The notes: generated by a model from the letters alone, not told the origin. Counted from the stretch's first letter, positions 1-7,312 are shown. The stretch: DNA of 12,682 nucleotides from CAZBZG01 sp964496245 (GCA_964496245.1 CAZBZG010000124.1:1-12682); one strand, 5' to 3'. Made by a program: numbers and translations.

Positions 1-116
1 ACCTCCCATGCAGGGGCCTGTCTTCGTTCATCGCATCATAGACAGATCCACAGGCCAGCGCAACAGGGAACTCGGCGGGAGCGCCCGCAGGAGGGGCGCA
101 GGGAAGCCTCTCGGTA

Positions 117-581
117 TCACGATTCGGGCGGGGTGGGTAGATCGTCCCCCAGGCCTTCGATGACGCGCGTCTTCATGCGGCGGGTCGTCGGCAGGTCCTT
201 GGCGATCATCCACCGGGCCAGATCGCCCAGCGTTACGATGCCGACCAGTCGGTCGTTCTCCAGCACCGGCAGGTGGCGGATGTGGCGGTCGGTCATGAGG
301 GAGAGGCAGTCCTGCGCGGTTTCGTCCGGCGTGACGTACATGACCCGGCTGCTCATGACCTCGCCCACGGGCGTGGCCTCGGAGGACTTCCCGGCCAAGA
401 CGACCTTGCGGGCGCAGTCCCGCTCGGAAAAGACGCCGACCAGCTTGTCGTGTTCGACGACCAGCAGAGCGCCCACATCCCGGTCGGCCATCATCCCGAG
501 GGCTTCGCGCACGGTCGTATCGGGCTGCACGAACCAGATCTCATCAGGCTGGGTAGCCAGGAGCTCACGAACGGTGCCCAC
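117..581 (-). CDS. Two-CBS-domain (Bateman module) protein
   Basis: This 154-residue protein is built almost entirely from a pair of CBS domains, roughly residues 8-65 and 75-130. The first contains the typical segment FSERDCARKVVL and the second contains HLPVLENDRLVGIVTLGDLA. Such stand-alone CBS pairs are soluble proteins that usually bind adenine nucleotides or S-adenosylmethionine and act as energy or ligand sensors; the partner here is unknown. I chose a GTG start at 581 because it is preceded by a purine-rich ribosome binding site (AGGAAGAAAGGGAAG) and gives the usual family length. A longer frame reaches an ATG at 707, but its extra N-terminal 42 residues look non-coding and cover the promoter. 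The gene is divergent from the sulfatase, and nothing ties the two functions together. Confidence 0.9.
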   Translation of the reverse strand: MGTVRELLATQPDEIWFVQPDTTVREALGMMADRDVGALLVVEHDKLVGVFSERDCARKVVLAGKSSEATPVGEVMSSRVMYVTPDETAQDCLSLMTDRHIRHLPVLENDRLVGIVTLGDLARWMIAKDLPTTRRMKTRVIEGLGDDLPTPPES

Positions 582-631
582 GCCTTCCCTTTCTTCCTGT
601 GCTGGAGAGCAAACCTTCCTTTGCGGGCGTG

Positions 632-660
632 AGTCTACCCCACGCACCAGTCGGCTGTCA
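632..660 (-). promoter_or_regulatory. Predicted sigma70-type promoter of the CBS-domain gene
   Basis: Reading the minus strand, a perfect -35 box TTGACA (655-660) is followed after 17 bp by TAGACT (632-637). This would start transcription near 625 and leave a leader of about 45 nt before the GTG at 581. Predicted from sequence only. Confidence 0.55.
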
Positions 661-787
661 AGACGCGGATCCGGGGATCGGCGCGGTTTTGGCCCGCGGG
701 TGCACATTTTTCGGTCTGTACAAACGCGAAGGTCGAGGTATCATAGACATCCGTTGCGACCAGCCGATGCGCGCCAAGGAGCCCCTT

Positions 788-2305
788 ATGCCCACTGCAG
801 ACCGCCCCAACGTTTTGCTCATCACCAGCGATCAGCAGCACTTCAACACGTTGGGATGCCTCAACCCCGAGATCCGGACGCCCAACTTGGACGCGCTCGC
901 AGCGGGCGGCACGCTCTTCGAGCGCGCCTACTGCCCGAACCCCACCTGTACGCCCACGCGCGCGAGCCTGATCACGGGCAAGTATCCGAGCCAGCACGGC
1001 GCGTACTCCCTGGGCACCAAGCTGCCCGAGACCGAGCACACGGTGGGCGAGGACTTCCGGGCGGCCGGCTACCGCGCGGCTCTCGTGGGCAAGGCCCACT
1101 TCCAGCCGCTCGACAGCACCGAGGAGTTCCCGTCGCTCGAGAGCTATCCCATTCTGCAGGACCTCGACTTCTGGCGCGATTTCGACCGGCCTTTCTATGG
1201 CTTCGAGCACGTGGAACTCGCGCGCAACCACACGGACGAAGCCCACGTGGGCCAGCACTATGCTCTCTGGATGGAAGAGAAGGGGTTCACCGAGTGGCGC
1301 GAGCACTTCAGCAAGCCCACGGGCACGCGTGATCCGCAGCAGCACACGTGGTCGATCCCCGAGGAGTACCACTACAACACCTGGATCGCGGAGCGCACGA
1401 ACGCGCTCATGGAAGGGTATGCCCGGCAGCAGGAGCCGTTCTTCCTGTGGGCGAGCTTCTTCGATCCGCACCCGTCCTATCTTGTGCCCGAGCCGTGGGA
1501 CCGCATGTACGACCCGAAGAAGCTGACCGTGCCCCAGGTCACCGAGGGCGAGCATGCGGCGAATCCGCCGCACTTCCAGCTTACGCAGATGGAGAAACCG
1601 GACTTCTCCGCCTACCAGGAACCGGGCGGAAACGCGTGCCACGGCTTTCACAGCCATCTGCGCGACCCAAAACGTCTGGCTCGCGACATTGCCGTGTACT
1701 ACGGCATGGTGAGCTGCCTGGACAAGTACGTTGGCCGCATCCTCGACCGGCTCGGTGCGCTCGGCCTGGCCGAGAACACGCTGGTCGTGTTCACCACCGA
1801 CCACGGCCACCTCTTCGGCCAGCACGGCCTGGTGGCCAAGGGCGCGTTTCACTACGAGGACCTGATCAAGATCCCGTTCCTGGTGCGCTGGCCGGGCCGG
1901 GTGCCCGCGGGCCGGCGGTGCGGGGCGCTCCAGACGCTCGTGGACCTGCCCCAGACCTTGCTGAGCGCCTGCGGCATTCCGGCGCCGCGCACCATGACGG
2001 GCGCGGATCAGATGCCGGTCTGGTGCGGCGAGGCCGAACGCGTGCGGGATCACATCCTCGTGGAGAACCGGCACCAGCCCACCACGATTCACGTCAAGAC
2101 CTATGTGGACGAGCGCTACAAGCTGACCGTCTACTTCCAGCGCGACTACGGCGAGCTCTTCGATCTCGCCGAGGATCCGGGCGAACGCCGCAATCTGTGG
2201 GACGCGCCCGGCGCCCGCGCGCTCAAGGCCGATCTCATGCGCAAGCTGCTCGCAGCCGAGATGGGCAAGGAGCCGCTGCCCATGCCCCGCATCGCGTGCG
2301 CGTGA
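788..2305 (+). CDS. Sulfatase family hydrolase (formylglycine-dependent, cytosolic)
   Basis: This 505-residue protein is an alkaline-phosphatase-superfamily sulfatase that would hydrolyse a sulfate ester (or a related phosph(on)ate ester). The N-terminal strand VLLITSDQQ carries the first metal ligands (D15, Q16). The formylglycine signature is CTPTR at residues 54-58, with C54 as the residue converted to formylglycine, followed by ASLITGKYPSQHG. The second metal site is TTDHGH (D338, H339), followed by K351. The DQ pair in place of the commoner DD is found in a subset of the family. No signal peptide is visible, so the substrate is probably taken up first. ATG at 788 is chosen because AAGGAG lies 5 nt upstream (777-782) and homology begins immediately. 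A TATCAT -10-like box sits at 739-744 without a convincing -35. The position opposite an amino-sugar operon suggests a sulfated amino sugar or oligosaccharide as substrate, which is an inference. Confidence 0.93.
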   Translation: MPTADRPNVLLITSDQQHFNTLGCLNPEIRTPNLDALAAGGTLFERAYCPNPTCTPTRASLITGKYPSQHGAYSLGTKLPETEHTVGEDFRAAGYRAALVGKAHFQPLDSTEEFPSLESYPILQDLDFWRDFDRPFYGFEHVELARNHTDEAHVGQHYALWMEEKGFTEWREHFSKPTGTRDPQQHTWSIPEEYHYNTWIAERTNALMEGYARQQEPFFLWASFFDPHPSYLVPEPWDRMYDPKKLTVPQVTEGEHAANPPHFQLTQMEKPDFSAYQEPGGNACHGFHSHLRDPKRLARDIAVYYGMVSCLDKYVGRILDRLGALGLAENTLVVFTTDHGHLFGQHGLVAKGAFHYEDLIKIPFLVRWPGRVPAGRRCGALQTLVDLPQTLLSACGIPAPRTMTGADQMPVWCGEAERVRDHILVENRHQPTTIHVKTYVDERYKLTVYFQRDYGELFDLAEDPGERRNLWDAPGARALKADLMRKLLAAEMGKEPLPMPRIACA

Positions 2306-2381
2306 TGCGGAGAGCCGTTCCCCCGTCCCCTGCTCATCAATTGGCGTGGTTCAACAACCGGCGATGGTAGGTAAGACCTGG

Positions 2382-2463
2382 GTAGGGCGGATTAAGCGAA
2401 GCGAATCCGCCAAGTCGTTGTGCGGCAGGCGGATTCGTCGCTGCGCTCCTTAATCCGCCCTAC
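2382..2463. repeat. REP/BIME-like compound palindrome between converging genes
   Basis: The outer arms GTAGGGCGGATTAAG (2382-2396) and CTTAATCCGCCCTAC (2449-2463) are perfect inverted repeats of 15 bp. The inner arms CGAATCCGCC (2402-2411) and GGCGGATTCG (2428-2437) are also perfect. Each half is itself a palindrome (GGCGGATT...AATCCGCC), so the octamer occurs four times in alternating orientation. This is the architecture of paired REP elements. It lies between the converging sulfatase and kinase genes, where such elements usually sit, and could act as a bidirectional transcription or mRNA-end structure. The near-identical sequences CATCAATTGGCGT (2335-2347) and CATCAATTCGCGT (2495-2507) flank it. 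The rest of the 2306-2629 gap shows no gene that I can support. Confidence 0.8.
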
Positions 2464-2629
2464 GCCAAACTGTAACCCTCGTCTGAACCAGGCCCATCAA
2501 TTCGCGTAATGTCGGATCGACTTGGAAGTCGGCGTACCGAAGATGAATCGAACAATCCAGTACGGCGGATGGCGAGCGCGACACGTTGTCTTGGGCGCCT
2601 GCTATGGAATCGGCCGACGTCCGTTCTTC

Positions 2630-3391
2630 TCATGGCGGTACGCGATCAGGTTTCGGGTGCCCGCGAATGAGTCTCGCCCGGCGCGAATACCTGTTCCACG
2701 CGAATCCATTGTGCGCCGATCTGGCGGAGATCGGGAAACCACCCCGCAGCCCGGGCCGCGTTGGCCGGGCCATGTGCGCTTCCGCGAGCCCGGCGCACGC
2801 GAGCACGTCCGCCCACCAGCGCTCCGCGACCACATCCCAGGCTGCGGTCAGTTCGGCTGTGCCCTGGTCGCCCGTTGCCTCTCCGGTGAGCACGTATGTC
2901 AGGTAGTCGGAGATGGTCGCCACGCGCGCGACGCGCTTCCAGAGGTCGGGCCGCTCGTTCTTGAGGAAGACGAGCTTGGCAAAGGCCATGGCAGGCGATC
3001 CGCCGATGCCCATGCCCGTGACGCGCAGGATCTCCTCGCGCTCCCACAAGGCCCTGAGCGACGATGGAACCTCCCCGCTCCGTTGGTCGGTCCAGAGGAT
3101 CAGCGGGGTGAGCGGCTGGTCGGTCTCGTCGAGCAGAAGGAACGTGTTGGCCTGCGAACTATAGCTCACGGCCGCCACGTGGCTGCCTGCCGCATTCGCT
3201 TCGGCCAGCGCCGTCTGCACGGCTTGGGCCAGCGTCACCCAGAACGCGGCCACCGGCATCTCGGCCCTGCGGTCGGCCGGGCGGTCGATGCGGGTCGCGA
3301 TCCGCCCCAGGCCGCGCATGCGGCCTTGGGGGTCGAACACGCCGGCCTTGAAGTAGCTCGTTCCGAGGTCGATGCCGAGCACGAGGTCCAT
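2630..3391 (-). CDS. FGGY-family carbohydrate kinase, C-terminally truncated (probable pseudogene)
   Basis: The first 214 or so residues are the N-terminal domain of an FGGY sugar kinase (xylulokinase/gluconokinase group). LGIDLGTSYFKAGVFD is the phosphate-binding start, LILWTDQRSGE is the typical central motif, and TGMGIGGSPAMAFAKLVFLK and ISDYLTYVLTGE follow as in the family. Homology stops after residue 214 (about position 2750). The remaining 39 residues are arginine-rich and unlike any kinase, and no C-terminal FGGY domain is found in any frame downstream. Full-length members have about 500 residues and need the missing domain for ATP binding, so this copy should be inactive. The ATG at 3391 has AGGAAG upstream and lies 9 bp after the ceramidase-like stop, so it was the last gene of the operon. 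The sugar substrate cannot be read from this half. Confidence 0.8.
   Translation of the reverse strand: MDLVLGIDLGTSYFKAGVFDPQGRMRGLGRIATRIDRPADRRAEMPVAAFWVTLAQAVQTALAEANAAGSHVAAVSYSSQANTFLLLDETDQPLTPLILWTDQRSGEVPSSLRALWEREEILRVTGMGIGGSPAMAFAKLVFLKNERPDLWKRVARVATISDYLTYVLTGEATGDQGTAELTAAWDVVAERWWADVLACAGLAEAHMARPTRPGLRGGFPISARSAHNGFAWNRYSRRARLIRGHPKPDRVPP
2716..2734. repeat. Perfect 7-bp hairpin beside the kinase break
   Basis: CCGATCT (2716-2722) and AGATCGG (2728-2734) form a perfect stem with a 5-nt loop. It lies just past the point where kinase homology ends. No T-run follows on either strand, so it is not a standard terminator. It may be chance or mark the junction. Confidence 0.4.
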
Positions 3392-3400
3392 GGGGTCTTC

Positions 3401-4246
3401 CTACTCGGCGCCGGACGCGGTTAGGGCGAGCGTGGTCTCCACCAGCACGCGGCCGGCTTCGTGGCTGAAGAGCGCGTTGGACGCTTCGTAGTCGCCTTCC
3501 TGGGCGGCTTCGGGCGTCACGATGTAGCCCTGGAGCACGCCGTTGGCGAGCTCGATCACAAAGGCATCCGGCCGCTCGGCCTTGACCTCCAGGGCGTAGT
3601 CCACAAACACCTCGCCCGGCCAGCCCGCGAAACGCCACGGCCCCACGGAAAGCACCTGGATCTCGGCCGGCGTGAGCTGCCGGTAGACGGCCTCGATCTC
3701 GTCCGACGCGTTGGCGCGTGCGAGCACAAGGGTCTCTTCCGCGCCGAACCAGTCGACCTCGGCTGTGCGCACCTGCCGGCGGGGCGCCCCCTGGCTGCGC
3801 AGTTCCTCCAAGCGTTCGCGGGCGTGCTGGAGCTTACGTTCGGCTTCGGCCTTCGAAGGGAATGCGCGCCGGGGGAGTTCCACGTGCGTCTGGCGGGCGC
3901 CGAGCCTGGCCTGCGCCGTCCATTCGACGGTTGCCACAGCGCTTCCCGCGGCGCGTGCGAGGAGGCCGCCAAGCCGCTCCGCCTCTTCGAACGTATTGCT
4001 GCGCGTGACATGGCGCGGGCTCTGGTTGCCGCAGGGGCCGGTGTGGTGGAGCACCGCGCAGTCCGTCCCCACGAACTCCTGCTGAAGGATCTGCAGGGCG
4101 AGGCCCGGGAAGTCGGCACTTAGGAGCTTGGAATCCTCGTGGAGCACGGTGGGGTGCATGGTGCAGACGAGCATGAGCGCGAGGAGGTCCTTCTCTCCTG
4201 CGGCGTCAGTACGCCTTGTCGAAATGCGGTTCGATGTTGGCGGCAC
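3401..4246 (-). CDS. Neutral/alkaline ceramidase-like protein, N-terminally truncated
   Basis: From about residue 21 onward this frame matches the middle and C-terminal part of the neutral ceramidase-like family. CTMHPTVLHEDSKLLSADFP contains the His of the second zinc ligand position (H31). GPCGNQSPRH matches the family's GD-x-SP nucleophile motif (S76). GWPGEVFVDYAL supplies the expected Glu (E212), and GYIVTPEAAQEGDYE is the tyrosine-bearing segment. About 150-200 residues are missing at the N-terminus, including the first zinc-binding His motif. The open frame begins at an ATG (4246) inside the upstream deaminase gene; a more likely translated start is ATG 4174, about 20 nt after an AGGAGAGAAGGA stretch. 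The junction lies just after the deaminase stop, near 4190-4205. Bacterial members of this family are often secreted hydrolases of unknown substrate. The fragment is probably non-functional. Confidence 0.75.
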   Translation of the reverse strand: MPPTSNRISTRRTDAAGEKDLLALMLVCTMHPTVLHEDSKLLSADFPGLALQILQQEFVGTDCAVLHHTGPCGNQSPRHVTRSNTFEEAERLGGLLARAAGSAVATVEWTAQARLGARQTHVELPRRAFPSKAEAERKLQHARERLEELRSQGAPRRQVRTAEVDWFGAEETLVLARANASDEIEAVYRQLTPAEIQVLSVGPWRFAGWPGEVFVDYALEVKAERPDAFVIELANGVLQGYIVTPEAAQEGDYEASNALFSHEAGRVLVETTLALTASGAE

Positions 4247-5141
4247 ACGACTCCGAGATGTTGAAGTCCGTGGGCAGGGTCTGGAGGAGCGAGCTCGGCA
4301 CCTGTGGCGTCACCGGACCGTGCGCCACGAGGCGCGTGGTGAACCGCTGCCAGCTCACGAACGTGGCCATGGTGGTGAGGGCGTTCGTGTCCATGCGATA
4401 CTCGGCTTCGGTCACCTGGGCCGGGCCGATGGTGGCTGCCTTGGGCGGCACGGCGGCGAGGTCCCCGCTCATGCCGAAGAAGCCGTGGAGCGAATTCTGC
4501 GCGACGGTCAGTGGATGAAGCGTCACGATGCGCGGGCCCTGTTGCTTCCACTCCTCGAGGTCGGCGCTGAATTCGGCTGTGTCCGGATCGATGAAAGCCA
4601 CGTGCCCGGCCCAGCCGCTCCCGCTGTAGCAGGCGTCCGCTCCGCCGAGGTCGGTGATCCTCTTGCCGTAGTCGTCGATGGTATCGTCCGTGAAGAGGTG
4701 AACCTGCTCGCGCGGCATGCGCAGGTCCTCGTCGATGTTCGACCAGAGCAGGTTCAAGAGCGAATGGCCGAAGCCCTTGGGCCAGGTCTCGGGCGCGATG
4801 CGTCCGTCCTGGTCGGCCCACTCGTCCATGGCGAAGAGGTGGACGTTGTGGCAGGAGATGCGCATGCGGTTGATCATGTGCGCCACGTGCCGGTAGCCGT
4901 GGTTGGGGTTGGGCACGATCAGGACGACGTTTGTGTCGGATTCGGCCGACTGGCGCATGCGCTCCACCATGTCCGCTACGAAGAGCGTCGGAATCATGTC
5001 ATCGGGAAACACGCGGATCTTGAACTCCGGATTCGGATGTTGCTCGATCTCCTCGCGCTTGATGTTGCGCACGCGTTCGAGTACCTCCTTGTCCCGGAAG
5101 GGAATCCACGCGGCTGGATCGAAATCGAAGTCGTTGCTCAT
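4206..5141 (-). CDS. nagB: Glucosamine-6-phosphate deaminase/isomerase-like protein (divergent NagB)
   Basis: This 311-residue protein belongs to the glucosamine-6-phosphate deaminase (NagB) superfamily. It would convert GlcN-6-phosphate, the product of the adjacent NagA, to fructose-6-phosphate and ammonia in the cytosol. Visible landmarks are VVLIVPNPNHGYRHVA in the place of the sugar-phosphate loop, LFAMDEWAD for the catalytic MDEY motif, and SGWAGHVAFIDP for the GxDGHIAFNEP motif. In the last motif the histidine is kept, but the aspartate equivalent to E. coli D141 is Ala and the following Glu is Asp. This therefore looks like a distinct subfamily whose reaction may differ. ATG 5141 is preferred because GAGGAGAG lies just upstream; an alternative ATG at 5156 would overlap nagA. 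The gap to nagA is 11 bp. The C-terminus looks complete. Confidence 0.82.
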   Translation of the reverse strand: MSNDFDFDPAAWIPFRDKEVLERVRNIKREEIEQHPNPEFKIRVFPDDMIPTLFVADMVERMRQSAESDTNVVLIVPNPNHGYRHVAHMINRMRISCHNVHLFAMDEWADQDGRIAPETWPKGFGHSLLNLLWSNIDEDLRMPREQVHLFTDDTIDDYGKRITDLGGADACYSGSGWAGHVAFIDPDTAEFSADLEEWKQQGPRIVTLHPLTVAQNSLHGFFGMSGDLAAVPPKAATIGPAQVTEAEYRMDTNALTTMATFVSWQRFTTRLVAHGPVTPQVPSSLLQTLPTDFNISESCAANIEPHFDKAY

Positions 5142-5152
5142 ACTCGCTCTCC

Positions 5153-6361
5153 TCATGCGCCGTCCGGACCGGAGGCCCGGTCCGGCGCTTCAGCTTCGTA
5201 CACGCACTGGCCCGCGATCCACGTGCGGGCCGGTTCCAGGTCTTCGTTCCACAGGACCAGGTCGGCGGCTGCGCCGGGTTGGATGCAGCCCATGGTCTCG
5301 GCCAGGCCCAGCACACGGGCCGGACAAGCCGAGGCCATGCGGATGGCCTGGTCGGGCTCAATCGCGAGAAAGGTCACTGCATTGCGTACAGCTCGGTCCA
5401 GGGTGAGGCCGCTTCCCGCGAGCACGTCTGAGTCGGCCGTGCGTGCAGGGGCGCCGGGGTAGGCGAACGTCACGTCCCGCCCCAGATACGAGAAGCGTCC
5501 CGGGGCCAGCCCGGCGCCCACATTGGCGTCGGTGATCAGGCACACGCCTTCCGGGCCCTTGCATTGGAGGGCCAGCTCGATGGCGATTGGGTCCACGTGC
5601 TCGCCGTCCAGGATGAAGTCCACGGACACGCGCGGGTCGGCCAGGATCGCCTCGACCGCGCCGCAGGGCCGCACGCCCGGATCGCGCACGTCGGGGCAGG
5701 GGAAGACGTCGTAGAAGTGGGTGGCGTGCCGCGCGCCCGCCTCGATGGCTGCGCGCGTCTGGGCCACGTCCGCGGCCGTGTGCGTCATGAAGACCGTTCC
5801 GTCGCCGTCGCACATGAGCGGAATCAGCTCCAGGATGCCGTCGAAATCGGGGGCAATGCTGAAGATCGTGCGATGCGGCCGCGCTGCTTCCTGCAGGGCG
5901 CGCACCCGGTCGGGATCCGCGTCTCCGAGCGCCTCGGGCGGCATCGCGCCGGTGAGGCTGAGAAACGGACCTTCCAGATGGAAGCCGAGAATGCGCGTGC
6001 CACCGGTCGACTGGACGGGAGCGAGGTCGGCCAGGCAACGCGCGTCCTCGCCCTTGGGCCGGGGGCTGACCGTGGGGAGGAAGCCGGTCACCCCGTAACG
6101 CGGGAGGAGCTCGCACAAGGCGCGAAGTGCGTCAAAACCGTTGTCCACGAGATGCTCGTGCGCACCGTGGATGTGCAGGTCGATCAGCCCGGCGGACACC
6201 AGCCGGCCGCCCGCGTCCACGACCGTGTCAGCATCCAGCGCCTGGATGGCGTCATCCGGGCCGACTGTCTCGATCGTTTCGCCGTCCACGACGATCGACC
6301 AGCTGCTGGCCAGGCTGTCGGGCAGCACCACGCTTGCGTTGCGGAGGAGGGTGCGCGGCAT
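5153..6361 (-). CDS. nagA: N-acetylglucosamine-6-phosphate deacetylase
   Basis: This 402-residue amidohydrolase removes the acetyl group from GlcNAc-6-phosphate, giving GlcN-6-phosphate and acetate, the committed step of amino-sugar use and wall-sugar recycling. The metal-binding HIHG motif is at residues 63-66. GFHLEGPFLS contains the ligand E130, THT gives H194, RHATHFYDVF gives H215, and LITDAN gives the catalytic D278. These correspond closely in spacing to E131, H195, H216 and D273 of the E. coli enzyme as I recall them. LAGSGLTLDRAVRN is the typical C-terminal motif. The start ATG shares one base with the regulator's stop codon (TGATG at 6359-6363), which implies translational coupling. 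The deaminase follows after 11 bp. Confidence 0.93.
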   Translation of the reverse strand: MPRTLLRNASVVLPDSLASSWSIVVDGETIETVGPDDAIQALDADTVVDAGGRLVSAGLIDLHIHGAHEHLVDNGFDALRALCELLPRYGVTGFLPTVSPRPKGEDARCLADLAPVQSTGGTRILGFHLEGPFLSLTGAMPPEALGDADPDRVRALQEAARPHRTIFSIAPDFDGILELIPLMCDGDGTVFMTHTAADVAQTRAAIEAGARHATHFYDVFPCPDVRDPGVRPCGAVEAILADPRVSVDFILDGEHVDPIAIELALQCKGPEGVCLITDANVGAGLAPGRFSYLGRDVTFAYPGAPARTADSDVLAGSGLTLDRAVRNAVTFLAIEPDQAIRMASACPARVLGLAETMGCIQPGAAADLVLWNEDLEPARTWIAGQCVYEAEAPDRASGPDGA

Positions 6362-7146
6362 CAGCGCTCCCCTTCGCGTGGAGCCAGCACGATCTGCGCG
6401 CCGGTCCTGCGCACGGCTGCAACCATGGCCTCGGGCGCCGAAGCGTCGGTCACGAGCGTGATCCCATGACCGAGCTCGCCCGCCTTGGCCAGGCTCTGCT
6501 TGCCGAACTTGCTCGCGTCCACGGCGAGCACGGTCCTGCGGGCCTGCTCCTGCGCGGCGCGGGAGACCATGGCGGTCGGCAGATCTGCGGAGAAGAAGAC
6601 GCCGGCCTCGGCATCCAGCGCATCCGCGCCCACCAGGGCGGCGTCGAACCGGAACTGGCGAATCTGCGCCACGGTCATCTCGCCCGTGAGATCCGGGCTC
6701 TTCCCGCCTAGCGTGCCGCCGAAGACCACGACCTCGCTCTGATTGTGGCTGAAGAGGGACATGGCGGCCCGCAGATTGCTCGTGAAGACGTGGAGCTTGC
6801 GACCCGCGGGCAGCCGCTCGGCCACGTGCACCGCGGTCGTGCCCGTATCCAGGTAGAGGGTCTCGCACGAGCCGAAGAGACGCACGGCTTCGCGCGCGAT
6901 GCCGAGCTTCTGCGCGCGCTGCTGCTTCTCCTTCTCGGTAAAGGGGACCTCCTCCACAAAAGGCGAGCGGAGCACGCACCCGCCGTGCGTACGCGTGACC
7001 TGCCCGGCCGCCTCCATGGCGGAGAGATCCCGGCGCACGGTCATGCCGGTCACCCCGAGCAAGGACGCCAGTTCGTCCACCCCGGCCCGGCGGTCGCGTG
7101 CGAGAATGTCGAGAATGGTTTTCTGTCGATCGACGCGCTGGCTCAT
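6361..7146 (-). CDS. DeoR-family transcriptional regulator of the amino-sugar operon
   Basis: This 261-residue protein has the standard DeoR/GlpR layout. An N-terminal winged helix (about residues 6-60, with VTGMTVRRDLSAMEAAGQV and RTHGG) is followed by a sugar-phosphate sensor domain. The sensor carries YLDTGTTAVHVAERL, FTSNLRAA, FGGTLGGKS, LVGADALD and VDASKFGK. Family members are repressors released by a phosphorylated sugar; here the natural inducer would be an intermediate of the NagA/NagB pathway, which is an inference from the neighbours. ATG 7146 has AGAGG upstream and gives the usual family length. The gene is the first of the minus-strand operon and is divergent from the frame at 7361. 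Palindromes in the gap suggest that it represses both sides, including itself. Confidence 0.92.
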   Translation of the reverse strand: MSQRVDRQKTILDILARDRRAGVDELASLLGVTGMTVRRDLSAMEAAGQVTRTHGGCVLRSPFVEEVPFTEKEKQQRAQKLGIAREAVRLFGSCETLYLDTGTTAVHVAERLPAGRKLHVFTSNLRAAMSLFSHNQSEVVVFGGTLGGKSPDLTGEMTVAQIRQFRFDAALVGADALDAEAGVFFSADLPTAMVSRAAQEQARRTVLAVDASKFGKQSLAKAGELGHGITLVTDASAPEAMVAAVRRTGAQIVLAPREGER

Positions 7147-7170
7147 GAAGGCCTCTGCACGGAACTGTGC

Positions 7171-7184
7171 ACAATGAACATTGT
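7171..7184. promoter_or_regulatory. Predicted DeoR-type operator 1 (regulator promoter)
   Basis: ACAATG-AA-CATTGT is a perfect inverted repeat. It resembles the ATGTTC/GAACAT half-sites of GlpR-like regulators and shares TGAACATT with operator 2. It covers most of the -10 box and the likely start site of the regulator promoter. A weaker repeat, TGCAC-N6-GTGCA (7156-7171), adjoins it. Confidence 0.55.
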
Positions 7185-7207
7185 ACCGCCGGTCGGAGCT
7201 GGCGCAA
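7180..7207 (-). promoter_or_regulatory. Predicted promoter of the deoR-nagA-nagB operon
   Basis: On the minus strand TTGCGC (7202-7207) is followed after 16 bp by TACAAT (7180-7185). Transcription would start near 7174, giving a leader of about 27 nt. The -10 overlaps operator 1, consistent with autoregulation. Confidence 0.45.
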
Positions 7208-7273
7208 GCGGGAATCCACGAATTTGTGAGATACCCAACGTCTTTGACAACATAGATAAATGGCGGGAATCGC

Positions 7274-7300
7274 TTGACAACGCCCGGCGCGCGGTAGTGT
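7274..7300 (+). promoter_or_regulatory. Predicted promoter of the 7361 frame
   Basis: A consensus -35 TTGACA (7274-7279) is followed after 15 bp by TAGTGT (7295-7300), a short spacing. The same octamer TTGACAAC also occurs exactly 30 bp upstream, at 7244-7251. The -10 runs into operator 2. Confidence 0.45.
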
Positions 7301-7312
7301 TCACGTTGAACA
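7298..7312. promoter_or_regulatory. Predicted DeoR-type operator 2 (plus-strand promoter)
   Basis: TGTTCA-CGT-TGAACA is a perfect 6-bp inverted repeat, followed by TTT so that it repeats the TGAACATT core of operator 1. It overlaps the predicted -10 and start site of the plus-strand promoter. The two operators are about 127 bp apart, so DNA looping is possible. Confidence 0.55.

Noticed and set aside
75..88. GCGGG-N4-CCCGC hairpin after the CBS gene as a terminator
   Set aside because: The stem is short, no T-run follows on either strand, and such stems are common at this GC content.
635..2092. A 485-codon minus-strand frame opposite the sulfatase
   Set aside because: The sulfatase motifs on the plus strand are clear. 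The opposite frame is rich in R, H and V with no recognisable family and no ribosome binding site.
4128..5462. A 444-codon plus-strand frame across the nagB/nagA region
   Set aside because: It is antisense to two genes with recognised catalytic motifs and has no credible start or domain.
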